Below, in pieces: positions 28,083-36,148 of a DNA stretch of 64,000 bases. The position numbers were made by a program, and so were the translations under genes. Source of the stretch: UBA11574 sp963752565 (GTDB lineage Bacteria; Desulfobacterota; Desulfobacteria; Desulfobacterales; UBA11574). Numbering within the stretch: the first letter of the stretch is position 1; each line of letters starts with the position of its first letter. The notes under the pieces were generated by a model that was not told the origin of the DNA, made no database searches, and saw nothing but the letters and a program-made list of their open reading frames with translations. Location: NCBI GenBank assembly GCA_963752565.1, contig CAVVZC010000015.1:1-64000 (forward strand), read 5' to 3'.

Positions 28083-29669
28083 TTATGTTTCAAATTCGAG
28101 TCGGGTCACCGATATAATCAGCGGCAGGTCAAGCAACTGATCAACAACGGCATCGGAAATGCGGACATTGGTTTTGAGATAAATAATGTTCATCTTTCCG
28201 GTTTCTTCCCGCCCCAGATGCATCTGGTCGATGCTGATTTTTTTACTCCCCAGAAGTGACGAGAAACTTCCGATGGCTCCCGGCTTGTCAAGGGTGTATA
28301 TTAGCGCCAGATGACCTTCCGGGATAAGTTCGAGCCGAAAATTGTTAATCTTTACGATCCTCATTTTATCCTTTCCGAACAGGGTTCCGGAAACGGTATT
28401 CGTCACTTTCGGCGTCGAAACACGGACGGTAATCAGGTTGATATATTCTTCGGACGTATCACTGATGATCTCTTTGATTTTTATCCCCCTGTCCTTTGCC
28501 AGGACCTGAGCGTTGACGAAATTGACATCATCCTTCACCACGGGCGCCAGCAGGCCTCTCAACACTGCTGTTGTAACCGGTGACAGGTCGAGTTCCTTGA
28601 AATCTCCGGCATATTCAATGGAAACTTTTTCAATGGGTCCCCGGATAAGCTGGATCTGAAGGCTGCCGATATGATCCGCCAGGGTCAGTAGCGGTCTCAG
28701 TTTTTTAAGAAGATCACCGGTGACCGATGGAACATTAACGGCATTCATAATCGTGCCGTACTTGAGATATTCAATGATCTGACCGGCCACATCCACGGCC
28801 ACTTTCGTCTGGGCTTCCTGGGTGGAAGCACCGAGGTGGGGGGTGCAAATCAGGCGTTCATGTTCAATCAAGGGGCATATGCCGGGAGGTTCTTTTTCAA
28901 ATACGTCCAGTGCAGCGCCGGCAACTTTCCCTGACTCCAGGGCAGCACAAAGGGCATCTTCGTCGACAATCCCCCCCCGGGCGCAGTTGATGATCATGAC
29001 CCCGTCTTTCATCTGCTCAAAGGCGCCCTTGTTCAGCAGCCCGATGGTTTCTTTGAACTTGGGGACATGCACCGTAATGTAATCGGACCTTCGGTACAAT
29101 TCTTCCAGGGAAACACTTTCAAAGCCGGCCTTTTGGATCTGCTCAGGCGTAACATAAGGATCGTAAACCATCACCTTCATCTTCAGGCCACGGGCAAGAT
29201 CGGCGACAATGGATCCGATTTTTCCATATCCGATGACGCCGAGGACTTTATTGTATATTTCTCTTCCCTGCAGTTTTTTCTTGTCCCAGCGCCCGGCCTT
29301 TAACGATGCGGTTCCTTCGGGCACATTACGCGAAAGCGCCATCAACATGCCGATGGCGTGCTCGGCGGTTGTAATCACGTTGCCTCCCGGCGTATTCATC
29401 ACAATGATCCCGCGCTTGGTCGCCGCCGGAATATCCACGTTGTCAAGACCGATTCCCGCGCGACCTACCACCTTGAGAAGCGTTGCGGCATCCAAAAGAT
29501 CTTCGGTTACTTTAGTGGCACTCCGGATAACAAGGCCGTCATATTTTTGGATAATGCTTTTGAGCGCCTCGGGAGCCAGTCCGGTCTTCACATCCACTTC
29601 AATCCCTTCTTCTTCCTGAAACATCCGGATACCGGCTTCTCCCAGATTGTCGCTGACCAGCACTTTCAT
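28083..29669 (-). CDS. serA: D-3-phosphoglycerate dehydrogenase (long form with ACT domain)
   Basis: 528 residues, the length of the type-I enzyme. Order: substrate domain (KVLVSDNLGEAGI), NAD domain with GVIGYGKIGSIVADLA, catalytic Arg/Glu/His in MIINCARGGIVDEDAL, VFEKEPP and PHLGASTQEAQ, an intervening allosteric domain, and a C-terminal ACT domain (LIYTLDKPGAIGSFSSLLG). It oxidises 3-phosphoglycerate to phosphohydroxypyruvate, the first step of serine synthesis, probably with feedback by serine. A very strong inverted repeat lies 38 nt upstream of its start. Confidence 0.96.
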   Translation of the reverse strand: MKVLVSDNLGEAGIRMFQEEEGIEVDVKTGLAPEALKSIIQKYDGLVIRSATKVTEDLLDAATLLKVVGRAGIGLDNVDIPAATKRGIIVMNTPGGNVITTAEHAIGMLMALSRNVPEGTASLKAGRWDKKKLQGREIYNKVLGVIGYGKIGSIVADLARGLKMKVMVYDPYVTPEQIQKAGFESVSLEELYRRSDYITVHVPKFKETIGLLNKGAFEQMKDGVMIINCARGGIVDEDALCAALESGKVAGAALDVFEKEPPGICPLIEHERLICTPHLGASTQEAQTKVAVDVAGQIIEYLKYGTIMNAVNVPSVTGDLLKKLRPLLTLADHIGSLQIQLIRGPIEKVSIEYAGDFKELDLSPVTTAVLRGLLAPVVKDDVNFVNAQVLAKDRGIKIKEIISDTSEEYINLITVRVSTPKVTNTVSGTLFGKDKMRIVKINNFRLELIPEGHLALIYTLDKPGAIGSFSSLLGSKKISIDQMHLGREETGKMNIIYLKTNVRISDAVVDQLLDLPLIISVTRLEFET

Positions 29670-29706
29670 GATATTTTCTCCTCATTTGGGTTGATGTTCA
29701 AATATG

Positions 29707-29763
29707 ACCTCAATTGAGCGTAAACAAAATGGGAAAACTATTTTGTTTACGCTTAATTGAGGT
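29707..29763. repeat. 24-bp inverted repeat between PurD-like gene and serA
   Basis: The left arm (29707-29730, starting ACCTCAATTGAGCG) and right arm (29740-29763, ending TTAATTGAGGT) are complementary at 23 of 24 positions with a 9-nt loop. There is no T-run on either strand, so it is not a standard terminator. A related TTAATTGAGCG occurs once more near 27016. It may be a transcript-processing hairpin, a binding site, or a tiny palindromic mobile repeat. Confidence 0.75.
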
Positions 29764-29783
29764 ATAAGCCGTGCAGGGCCGAT

Positions 29784-31388
29784 TTACAGGGTAAGCTGCC
29801 AATCCGGGAAAAGTTCATCCCATTCTTCATAAATCCTGCCGGGGTCATGGCGGATATCAAGACGATTGGCTTTTTCGAAAGCCGCTTTTGCTTTGTTAAA
29901 TTCAGCCTCGGTAATGTTGCCCTGTTCGAACAGTATTTTCGCCGGCTCAAAAGTTTCATCTGCTTCACGGGGAATCACCCTGACAAGGCCATGGTAAAAG
30001 GCCTGCAAGAGTGAGGCTCTGAGTGATTCCGCAACTTCTCCTCTTTTCTGTCCGGGTTTGACCGTGGCATTTTTACTGAGGTAGCACACCCGGGAGCCGT
30101 CTGATATCAGTCGCTGATTTTCTTCATCCCAGCTTATGTTGGATGGGACAATGAGAATACCCCGTTTTCCAAGGCTCTTGAAATTGATGAGCACGGGTTC
30201 ATACTTTGTATACGAATCCGGGTATCCCCTCTGTCCATGTGGCCCACCGGGTCCGGTAACCAGCGCGAGGCAGATAGAGATTTGATCCTTGCGCACATCC
30301 GAATCAACGGAATCGAGTTTACCATCGATGGCGGCAACGATCAGTTCGCCCAGATTTTTAAGCCGGCGTGCCACAACCTGCATCTCGGGCTCACCTGCCC
30401 GAATATTCATTTCGTAGACCAGTATACCCAATGGTTTTCCGGTCTCAGGATCGATGGATACGCGACAGCCCGGGTAGAGAATACATGGCCGGAGAATAGC
30501 CTTCTTCTTCATCTCCTCCACAAACGGCCGGATGACTTTGTCCCCGACCAATTCTATGAGTTCGGGTGTTTCGGCGGGGTGCATGCCGATGGCTCCCATT
30601 CCCCCTGTAACCGGGTTGGTTTGGCTCGGGGGTCCTTCAAAGCGAAGGGGATAATCCATGGCCGTGGGAAGAATGCAAAAGTTGCCCTTTTTGTCGATCA
30701 AGGCGGTAAAGCTGATCTCGATTTCGGATTTCCAGGCCTCGATCAACAGCGGCCATTTATTGTCCCCGTGCCGTGTCTTGTAGTTGTCGCTGTAGTCCTT
30801 CAGGAGTATTTTTCGCACATCGAGGATGTCTTCAATCCGGAAAACAGGTCGGGAACCTTTGCCGCCGGCGCTGTAAGGATATTTGAAAACTGCGCCACCA
30901 TGGTTGCGTATGAAATTTGTAACAATGCCCTTGATTTGCTGTAGGTCTTTCGCATCCACCACCTCGAACGGTGCAACAGGCACACCGGCTCTTTTCATCC
31001 AGGTCTTTGCCTTTACTTTATCCCCCTCGATGAAAGCCGCCTCTTTTGTCAGACCAATGACCCGGTCACCATAGCCCGCTTCGATGAGTTCATCTACGAT
31101 GCCCTCATAGATGAGATCTTCAGGCATAATGACAACACAGTCAATTTCCTTGCTCTCAAACGCAGTTATAATGGCAGACTTGTAATCTTCAAGTGACTTT
31201 CCCGGGACGGGGAATATTTTCAAGGCCCACTTTTTTTTACCCCTGACGGCATCCATTACCGGACCCATACCCGTCATGCCTTTGATTATGGCGCCAATAA
31301 ACTGGTCTTGTTCAACTGTCGATACAGTATACGCACACATACAGGTTCTACCATCTGGTCCAACAAAGCCGATCGTCTTTTTTGCCAT
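29784..31388 (-). CDS. divergent PurD-like ATP-grasp ligase
   Basis: 534 residues from the ATG at 31388 (AAGGAAGGA upstream); the frame to 31412 adds 8 residues without a site. The layout is that of phosphoribosylamine-glycine ligase: N domain with CVVIMPEDL in place of the usual GPE motif, VIGLTKEAAFIEGDKVKAKTWM, the ATP-grasp region FKYPYSAGGKGSRPV and IEAWKSEIEISFTALID, PTAMDYPLRF, TGGMGAIGMHP, and a B-type tail LVTGPGGPHGQRGYP. At more than 100 residues over the normal 420-430, and with altered motifs, it may be a paralogue working on another amine rather than in purine synthesis. It is upstream of serA, same strand. Confidence 0.7.
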   Translation of the reverse strand: MAKKTIGFVGPDGRTCMCAYTVSTVEQDQFIGAIIKGMTGMGPVMDAVRGKKKWALKIFPVPGKSLEDYKSAIITAFESKEIDCVVIMPEDLIYEGIVDELIEAGYGDRVIGLTKEAAFIEGDKVKAKTWMKRAGVPVAPFEVVDAKDLQQIKGIVTNFIRNHGGAVFKYPYSAGGKGSRPVFRIEDILDVRKILLKDYSDNYKTRHGDNKWPLLIEAWKSEIEISFTALIDKKGNFCILPTAMDYPLRFEGPPSQTNPVTGGMGAIGMHPAETPELIELVGDKVIRPFVEEMKKKAILRPCILYPGCRVSIDPETGKPLGILVYEMNIRAGEPEMQVVARRLKNLGELIVAAIDGKLDSVDSDVRKDQISICLALVTGPGGPHGQRGYPDSYTKYEPVLINFKSLGKRGILIVPSNISWDEENQRLISDGSRVCYLSKNATVKPGQKRGEVAESLRASLLQAFYHGLVRVIPREADETFEPAKILFEQGNITEAEFNKAKAAFEKANRLDIRHDPGRIYEEWDELFPDWQLTL

Positions 31389-31807
31389 AGCATTCCTTCC
31401 TTTTTTATGCACAAGTTTAGGGTATTAAATATTCACAAGCTTAAACCTTTTGTCAATACTTGATATGGCATGACGTATCGTATTTTTTGGCATTCTTGTT
31501 AACTCAAGTTCTTTACGGATCATTGCTGAAAAGCATTTGAAGCCGGGGGCCTTACACGTTGTTGGCATAGCCAAAAATTAAGGATACGAAACTTGAGATG
31601 TTAACTTTATGTTGAATTTGCAGATAAAATGAAATATTTGAGGACAACCAATAAATCCAGGGGGCTTTGGACCCCGGTTTAGTAAAGAACAAAAGATTAA
31701 ACTGGGCAAGCAGGATTAACGGAACTGTCAGAATTAAGATTGGAATTTTAACCCTGATCCATAGCCCCTGACACCTGAACCCTTAACGAACCATGGAGGG
31801 AATCTAT
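31389..31807. other. intergenic with paired CTCAAGTT inverted ends
   Basis: No gene is seen. Left part: promoter region of the PurD-like gene. Middle: the 108-nt inverted-repeat element listed separately. Right part: low-information text before the TPR gene, ending in its ribosome site GGAGGG at 31795. Confidence 0.5.
31498..31605. repeat. 108-nt inverted-repeat element of the CTCAAGTTTCGCA family
   Basis: GTTAACTCAAGTT at the left end and AACTTGAGATGTTAAC at the right end are inverted copies (two extra bases in the right arm). The right arm read backwards continues TTCGTATCCTTAAT, like the copy at 14.37 kb (TTCGCATCCTTAAT). No coding content. Confidence 0.55.
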
Positions 31808-32104
31808 ATGCTGCCATTCGAAGAGGCCGTCGAGAAAATTAATGAAATGTTAAAACAGAATCCTGAAAACGCCGACATGTGGTGCAGCCTGGGGGTGGCC
31901 CTGATTGAGATGAAAAAGTACGATGAAGCCATCGAAAAATTTGAAAAAGCCGTGAAACTCAGTCCTCAGCTTCCATCAGCCTGGTACGGCTGGGGGATTG
32001 CACTAAAGGCCTTGGGACAAGATGAGGCAGCCGTCGAGAAAATTAAAACCGCCATGGAAATGGACCAAAACAGCGACAAAGATCCATCCGAACCCGAAAA
32101 ATAG
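31808..32104 (+). CDS. small tetratricopeptide-repeat protein
   Basis: 98 residues from the ATG at 31808; GGAGGG is 7 nt before it and overlaps a spurious upstream ATG at 31793. Two TPR units are visible: ENADMWCSLGVALIEMKKYD with EAIEKFEKAVKLSPQ, then SAWYGWGIALKALGQDEAAV with KIKTAMEMDQ. It is a protein-binding adaptor without signal peptide. A hairpin (CGGCCAAGAA/TTCTTGACCG) follows its stop at 32115-32138 and may terminate the transcript. Confidence 0.8.
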   Translation: MLPFEEAVEKINEMLKQNPENADMWCSLGVALIEMKKYDEAIEKFEKAVKLSPQLPSAWYGWGIALKALGQDEAAVEKIKTAMEMDQNSDKDPSEPEK

Positions 32105-32293
32105 GTTCCTTAAACCCGGCCAAGAATTTTTTCTTGACCGTCCGGTATCAATTGTGTATTCAATTTATTTAATTAAACCGAACAGTTCAGATTGGTATGG
32201 ATTCTCGTTTTCAAAAGGGCAGAATCTTCAATTTCGCTGATCTTACATTGCCGCGTCTTCCGCTCAAGCTGCCCTTAACAAAGGAGGCAGAAA

Positions 32294-32503
32294 ATGTCTG
32301 AAGGAAAGCTTGACAAACGATTTGGCGCTGTAGCCATAGAAAAAGGATTCATTACTCTCGAACATCTTATTGAGGCGATGAAGATTCAGATCCTCGAAAA
32401 TACGGATGGTTCCGATCACCGTCTCATCGGCCAAATCTTATGGGAAGAAGGCTATCTAAAAACCGAACAGATTAATGAAGTGCTCAAATCTATGGGTATT
32501 TAA
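32294..32503 (+). CDS. conserved small protein of unknown function
   Basis: 69 residues with a strong ribosome site (AAAGGAGG, 6-7 nt before the ATG). The sequence FGAVAIEKGFITLEHLIEAM and IGQILWEEGYLKTEQINEVL contains two similar units of the form xxAIEKGFIT.EQL.EAL, a pattern also seen at the N terminus of type IV pilus/GspE-type proteins and in short stand-alone proteins of sulfate reducers. Function unknown. Confidence 0.72.
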   Translation: MSEGKLDKRFGAVAIEKGFITLEHLIEAMKIQILENTDGSDHRLIGQILWEEGYLKTEQINEVLKSMGI

Positions 32504-33129
32504 AACTTTTAAAATCTTTTTTGTATCTTTCTTTTTGCTGCGGTTTCAGCGTTTTATCGGGGTTATTTCAGGGCTTTTCTGATCCCGGTTAAATAATGAA
32601 CTCAAGTTTCGCACCCCAATATTGCTAAAAAAGCTTGTGTTTAGCAGGCTGAACCCCGTTTTAGTGAGTAACGGGGCCCCGATAACGAGATTTACGTTTT
32701 GCTCCAACAGGCACAACATTCAGGAATAATGTTGAGTTTTTAATCCCTGATCCCGCTGGAGGCGGGCAACCAATGACCATAGGTGCCATATGTCATTTTA
32801 ATGCTGCAATACCTCTGCAAGTTGTCTTGACATATCAACTTTCTTGCCTTTCCCATTTTTGGGTTTCGTAACCCCACCCTGTGGGGTTATAATTATGTAA
32901 AACTTTTCATAAATATTGTTAAGTATACCTCATAATTTCCGATGCTTCAGGATAAATCCATACTGCCAATCATTTCTTTCAATTGACATAACCATCTAAT
33001 ATTATTTCAATTTAAATTGATGCCCATTACAACCATCTAATTTTGCACGATTTTTGCATTCAACAAATTAAGATATCTCAAATTTTATATTCGATATTAA
33101 ATTAAAAGTTTCATAAGGATAGCGTACAA
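32504..33129. other. intergenic, start of the AT-rich accessory region
   Basis: 626 nt without a credible gene. It holds a CTCAAGTTTCGCA motif at 32598-32613, a TTGACATATC -35-like box at 32826, and a hairpin AACCCC/GGGGTT at 32871-32888. The base composition becomes visibly AT-richer from about 32.9 kb onward. Confidence 0.45.
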
Positions 33130-33483
33130 ATGTTTAAGTTCATTAAGACAAAAAATCACAACATAATCGACTTGGCCCAGCGTAGACTTAAAGCAAAATT
33201 CATTTTAGGCGAATACCACAGTGTACAATTCGTTTTAAATGGAAGTGGTCTACCCTACCTGTTTAGATTACGATATAATACCTCAAATGGGCCATATGTT
33301 CTTGTAAAACAAGATTTCTCTGTGTTCAAAGAATTGAAAGTTGGTGATTTATTGGACATGGAATACAATCGGTCTGATTCATTTGGTGACGGCAAAACGT
33401 TTAAAACTCTAATAACTTCAAAAATTCCACATGATCATTATACGGGGTATTCTATTGTCGAGTTATCTATCATCAATAATTAA
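33130..33483 (+). CDS. hypothetical protein, possibly PilZ-like
   Basis: 117 residues, soluble. The C-terminal 70 residues (VLVKQDFSVFKELKVGDLLD, MEYNRSDSFGDGKTFKTLIT, HYTGYSIVELSI) have the beta-rich rhythm and the 'VxxxSxxFxxLxVGxxLxMxY' pattern I associate with degenerate PilZ-type proteins of Desulfobacterales, but the RxxxR and (D/N)xSxxG c-di-GMP ligands are not clearly present. If PilZ, it may have lost ligand binding. The gene is followed by an XRE regulator 32 nt downstream. Confidence 0.5.
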   Translation: MFKFIKTKNHNIIDLAQRRLKAKFILGEYHSVQFVLNGSGLPYLFRLRYNTSNGPYVLVKQDFSVFKELKVGDLLDMEYNRSDSFGDGKTFKTLITSKIPHDHYTGYSIVELSIINN

Positions 33484-33515
33484 AAAGAGAAATAAGATTA
33501 AACTAAATTGTTCCT

Positions 33516-33722
33516 ATGGTTAAGAATATAGAGAAGAATTCCTTAAGAGAAATTAGAGAGTCTTTATTGATAAGCAAGGCCGAGCTTTCCAAAAAGGCCG
33601 ACATTTCACCGCGCACCATCACACGAATAGAGCGGGGCAAGCCATGCAGGATGGAAACAAAACGAAAGATTGTTTTAGCCTTAGGTTTAAAATTATCAGA
33701 CAGGAACAAAGTTTTTCATTAA
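33516..33722 (+). CDS. XRE-family helix-turn-helix regulator
   Basis: 68 residues, a single HTH_XRE domain: LREIRESLLISKAELSKKA, DISPRTITRIERGKPC and KRKIVLALGLKL. Alone it would act as a small DNA-binding repressor or activator. It sits directly before the small-RNA unit at 33.83 kb, whose promoter spacer contains a CACATTGTG palindrome, so that site is a candidate operator (inference). A terminator follows the gene. Confidence 0.85.
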   Translation: MVKNIEKNSLREIRESLLISKAELSKKADISPRTITRIERGKPCRMETKRKIVLALGLKLSDRNKVFH

Positions 33723-33755
33723 GTTAAAAAGTGATACCAAATTGTCAAAGAGCAT

Positions 33756-33790
33756 AACCCCTGCCGGTTATTTCGTTAGGGGTTTATTTG
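33756..33790 (+). terminator. Rho-independent terminator of the XRE gene
   Basis: AACCCCT pairs with AGGGGTT around a 15-nt loop and is followed by TATTTGTTT. It lies 33 nt after the XRE stop. Confidence 0.65.
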
Positions 33791-33827
33791 TTTACCAGGT
33801 CGAGCCCGTGGGTTTATAAAAAACATC

Positions 33828-33856
33828 TTGACATATCACATTGTGGCATTATATCT
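33828..33856 (+). promoter_or_regulatory. sigma-70-type promoter of small RNA unit copy 1
   Basis: TTGACA at 33828-33833, a 17-nt spacer and ATATCT at 33851-33856. The spacer contains CACATTGTG, shared with the promoter of copy 2 (49.1 kb) and, as CACAAAGTG, with that at 52.28 kb. Confidence 0.7.
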
Positions 33857-33862
33857 TACCAA

Positions 33863-33953
33863 ATAACATTATGGTTTTTTTTGATTTCCCCATAATGTTA
33901 CTCCTTTCAATGACCCCTGAGGGTTTGTCTCTCTCTCAGGGGTCTTTTATTTT
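33863..33953 (+). ncRNA. candidate small RNA, copy 1 (two-hairpin, about 90 nt)
   Basis: Downstream of the promoter the sequence forms a perfect 10-bp hairpin (AACATTATGG at 33865-33874 with CCATAATGTT at 33890-33899) and then a terminator (GACCCCTGAG at 33912-33921 with CTCAGGGGTC at 33935-33944, followed by TTTTATTTT). The same promoter-hairpin-terminator unit occurs on the minus strand at 49.02-49.15 kb with about the same dimensions. No conserved coding frame lies inside. Function unknown. Confidence 0.65.
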
Positions 33954-34113
33954 CCATGACAAGCCGAAAGCTCATCATAGTTTTTGTTCTTGCGCCCGCG
34001 CAGCATTTTTTGATTCATCAGATAACGGCTTCGGTTTGTCCGGTATGGGATTCTTGCGATAATAATCAACCTTTTTTATTGATTTAAATATATGAATATT
34101 ATAAGAAATTATT

Positions 34114-34266
34114 ATGGCAAGAAAACATATGACAACCAGTATTGATAATGACCTTCTAAAAGAAGTTAAAAAGCTCGCTATCGATTTAGAAAGACCTATA
34201 AATGATCTTATAGAAGAATCCTTCCGGGATCTTCTTGAAAAATACGAGAAGAAAGATAATAAATAA
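34114..34266 (+). CDS. 50-residue ribbon-helix-helix-like protein
   Basis: Short frame below usual length cut-offs. MTTSIDNDLLKEVKKLAID followed by ERPINDLIEESFRDLLEKYE gives the strand-helix-helix pattern of MetJ/Arc-type repressors and antitoxins. Only a weak AAGAAA precedes the ATG. No toxin gene is adjacent; the next gene is a coiled-coil protein of unknown role 90 nt downstream. Confidence 0.65.
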   Translation: MARKHMTTSIDNDLLKEVKKLAIDLERPINDLIEESFRDLLEKYEKKDNK

Positions 34267-34355
34267 CCCGTAACCGAGAGGTTGCCATGGACTAATTATC
34301 AAGACCCCATTTCCCATAGAGAGGGGGTGTTGTGTTTGCAAGAAAGGGGGATATT

Positions 34356-34796
34356 ATGGAAGAACATAAACAACAACCTATTAATGATGATGTTGTAGAG
34401 GAACACGTCCAACAACCTATTGAGGATGATATTATTGAGGAACAAATCCAACGACGCATATCTGAAAAGAAAGAATCTTTTATTGACAGAATTAAAAAAA
34501 GCGGTCGTGTCATTGCCGAAAAAAGCGCTATAGCAAAAAACAGTATGGCGGAGAAATTCGCCAAGATTGATGCAGAAAATTGTACATTACAAGAGGCTAT
34601 GGCAAAAATTGAAAAAGATGTTTTTGCCGGGACAAAGATTCTTGAAGTTTTGGAGGCAAGATTCATGGGATCTGCAAGAAAGCTTAGAGATCAAATCGCC
34701 AGAAAAACGGCAAAGACAATTTATGAAAGATGGGACAATGATCAGGAAAAAGAAGAAATGAAACAAGTCATTGAACTGGACTATGACGATGTTTAA
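34356..34796 (+). CDS. hypothetical protein with N-terminal tandem repeats and coiled coil
   Basis: 146 residues from the ATG at 34356 (GGGGGA 6 nt upstream). The first 40 residues contain three near repeats of about 12-13 residues: QQPINDDVVEEH, QQPIEDDIIEEQ and QRRISEKKESF. A long charged helix follows (IDRIKKSGRVIAEKSAIAKN) and an acidic end (VIELDYDDV). No signal peptide or family recognised. The acidic repeats suggest a binding partner that is basic, but that is only inference. Confidence 0.6.
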   Translation: MEEHKQQPINDDVVEEHVQQPIEDDIIEEQIQRRISEKKESFIDRIKKSGRVIAEKSAIAKNSMAEKFAKIDAENCTLQEAMAKIEKDVFAGTKILEVLEARFMGSARKLRDQIARKTAKTIYERWDNDQEKEEMKQVIELDYDDV

Positions 34797-34928
34797 ATAA
34801 AAATATCAAAAAGACCGCAACGCAGCTGATGTGTAATATTGCCACCGTTTAATAATGAATCTGATCGACTAACATGATCCGGGACGATGTAGAGCTTTAT
34901 ATGTGTCGGTGAAAGAACATGATTTAAC

Positions 34929-34990
34929 ACTTATCACAAATATGATATCTGTATATCAATTATTGTTGTGAATGGTTTTGATACCGGCAA
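34929..34990 (+). repeat. dispersed promoter-like repeat A, copy 1
   Basis: Contains AAATATGATATCTGTATATC then AATTATTGTTGTGA and a TTTTGATACCGG end, shared with copies at 39.59, 40.49 and 55.6 kb. The core GATATCTGTATATC is nearly palindromic. It lies 250 nt upstream of the lipoprotein gene at 35247. The TTGACC box seen in other copies is degraded here. Confidence 0.65.
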
Positions 34991-35246
34991 GAAGACAGAA
35001 CATTTCATTTCGGTAATAAATTTTCAGTTTTGGGAATTATGACTAAGGAACACAATCGAAAATTAACACCAAAGTGATCATACCCCATGGAGTATAAAAA
35101 TTTCCTTTTCCCACTTTTTATCTTTTAAATCTACTAATAAACAATACCTATAATTGACATTTATTCCTTCGTGAATATTTATATAATTATGATATTATTA
35201 TTATTTCACAAATTCCAAGAAAGACAATTTATCCGGAGACAAAACG

Positions 35247-35745
35247 ATGGAAATAATTAAAAAATATAGATTCTTAAGTGTTTTTTTAGTTGCCTTTGTT
35301 ATCTCCAGTTGTGCTTCATGGCAAAAGAACTATGGAAAGCTCAGAATTTTACCTGAAAACCAGAATGAAGTGACCATTCAAGATTTAATAGACAAATGGG
35401 ATGATTATAACATTTATTATTCCGACAATTATGAGGAATCCAACCGTTCGAACACCTCTGGGGATCATTTTCGATCCGAAAAATAATGATACAACGCTGG
35501 TGGGTGATCGGTTGTATAAGGTCAGGGATCAAAACGATTTGATAGAGATGACTAAATGGATTTATTTGACCACTCAGTATGAGCCCTGGCTAAACGAGAT
35601 TTTAGGGCCGGATGGCAGGTTTTATGGATATCTTTATTACTCATATGGATTTGTAACCCTTAAAATGGTTGGTGATAATACGATGTATGTATTTAGTCTG
35701 GAGGATCCTCGAGAAGAGGGCCTTGGTGAAGATACCCATAATTAG
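35247..35745 (+). pseudogene. lipoprotein of unknown function, frameshifted
   Basis: The first frame (35247-about 35450) gives a lipoprotein signal (FLSVFLVAFVISSCASW, lipobox SSC) and TIQDLIDKWDDYNIYYSD. The second frame picks up as TPLGIIFDPKNNDTTLVGD, KWIYLTTQYEPWLNEILGPD and GRFYGYLYYSYGFVTLK. Together they form one continuous secreted lipoprotein of about 165 residues, of a kind I believe is common in sulfate reducers; a single indel around 35440-35460 separates them. There is no homopolymer at the site, so genuine decay is possible. Ribosome site ATCCGGAGA before the ATG. Confidence 0.65.
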
Positions 35746-35785
35746 ATATGAAATCTCAATTCGGTACTTTTGATACCTGGTATTA

Positions 35786-35880
35786 AACACACGTATCATG
35801 TCTATAAAAAAAACGTGTGATACCGTTTTCCAATAAGGACAAATCCATTTGACGGGGTTTGCTTTTTTTGCATTTTTGAG
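35786..35880 (+). repeat. dispersed hairpin repeat B, copy 1
   Basis: AAACACACGTATCATGTC, an A-rich loop, ACGTGTGATAC, then CAAATCC/GGGGTTTG with a T7 run. The first half has two crossing complementary pairs (CACACG with CGTGTG, TATCA with TGATA), the second half is a Rho-independent-type terminator. The unit follows the lipoprotein stop by about 40 nt. Related copies lie at 37.93 and 38.92 kb. Confidence 0.55.
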
Positions 35881-35970
35881 GCAAACGCCATCATCTACTC
35901 GCAATTAACTCCTATAGTCCTATCAATAAAAACATAGCTTTTTACCACCATATATTGCATTATTTTTTAC

Positions 35971-35999
35971 TTGACATACAATATATATTATTTTATGCA
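35971..35999 (+). promoter_or_regulatory. promoter of the 36.0 kb candidate small RNA
   Basis: TTGACA at 35971-35976, 17-nt AT-rich spacer, TATGCA at 35994-35999. The -10 is weak, but the position fits the downstream hairpins. Confidence 0.5.
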
Positions 36000-36005
36000 A
36001 TATTT

Positions 36006-36148
36006 AAGGGTCAGTTAGTATAGCTCGACCTAAGAGATATGCTATACAACATTTCAGGAGACTATTGTACGTGGCAAGGGCCTCGTAGGATTGTCAACCT
36101 TTCTTCATAATTCTTCGAAAGGGCGATTCAGTTGAATCGCCCTTTTTC
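36006..36148 (+). ncRNA. candidate small RNA with strong terminator
   Basis: About 140 nt without a plausible coding frame, starting after a TTGACA promoter. A 7-bp hairpin (GTATAGC at 36018-36024 with GCTATAC at 36041-36047) is followed by a single-stranded-looking middle containing GGA motifs (CAGGAGA, TAGGATT) and ends in GGGCGATTC/GAATCGCCC with T5 (36121-36147), a near-ideal terminator. No known RNA family was recognised. Confidence 0.55.

Noticed and set aside
33841..34062. 73-residue frame over small RNA copy 1
   Set aside because: Spans both hairpins and the terminator, no ribosome site, not conserved in the second copy.
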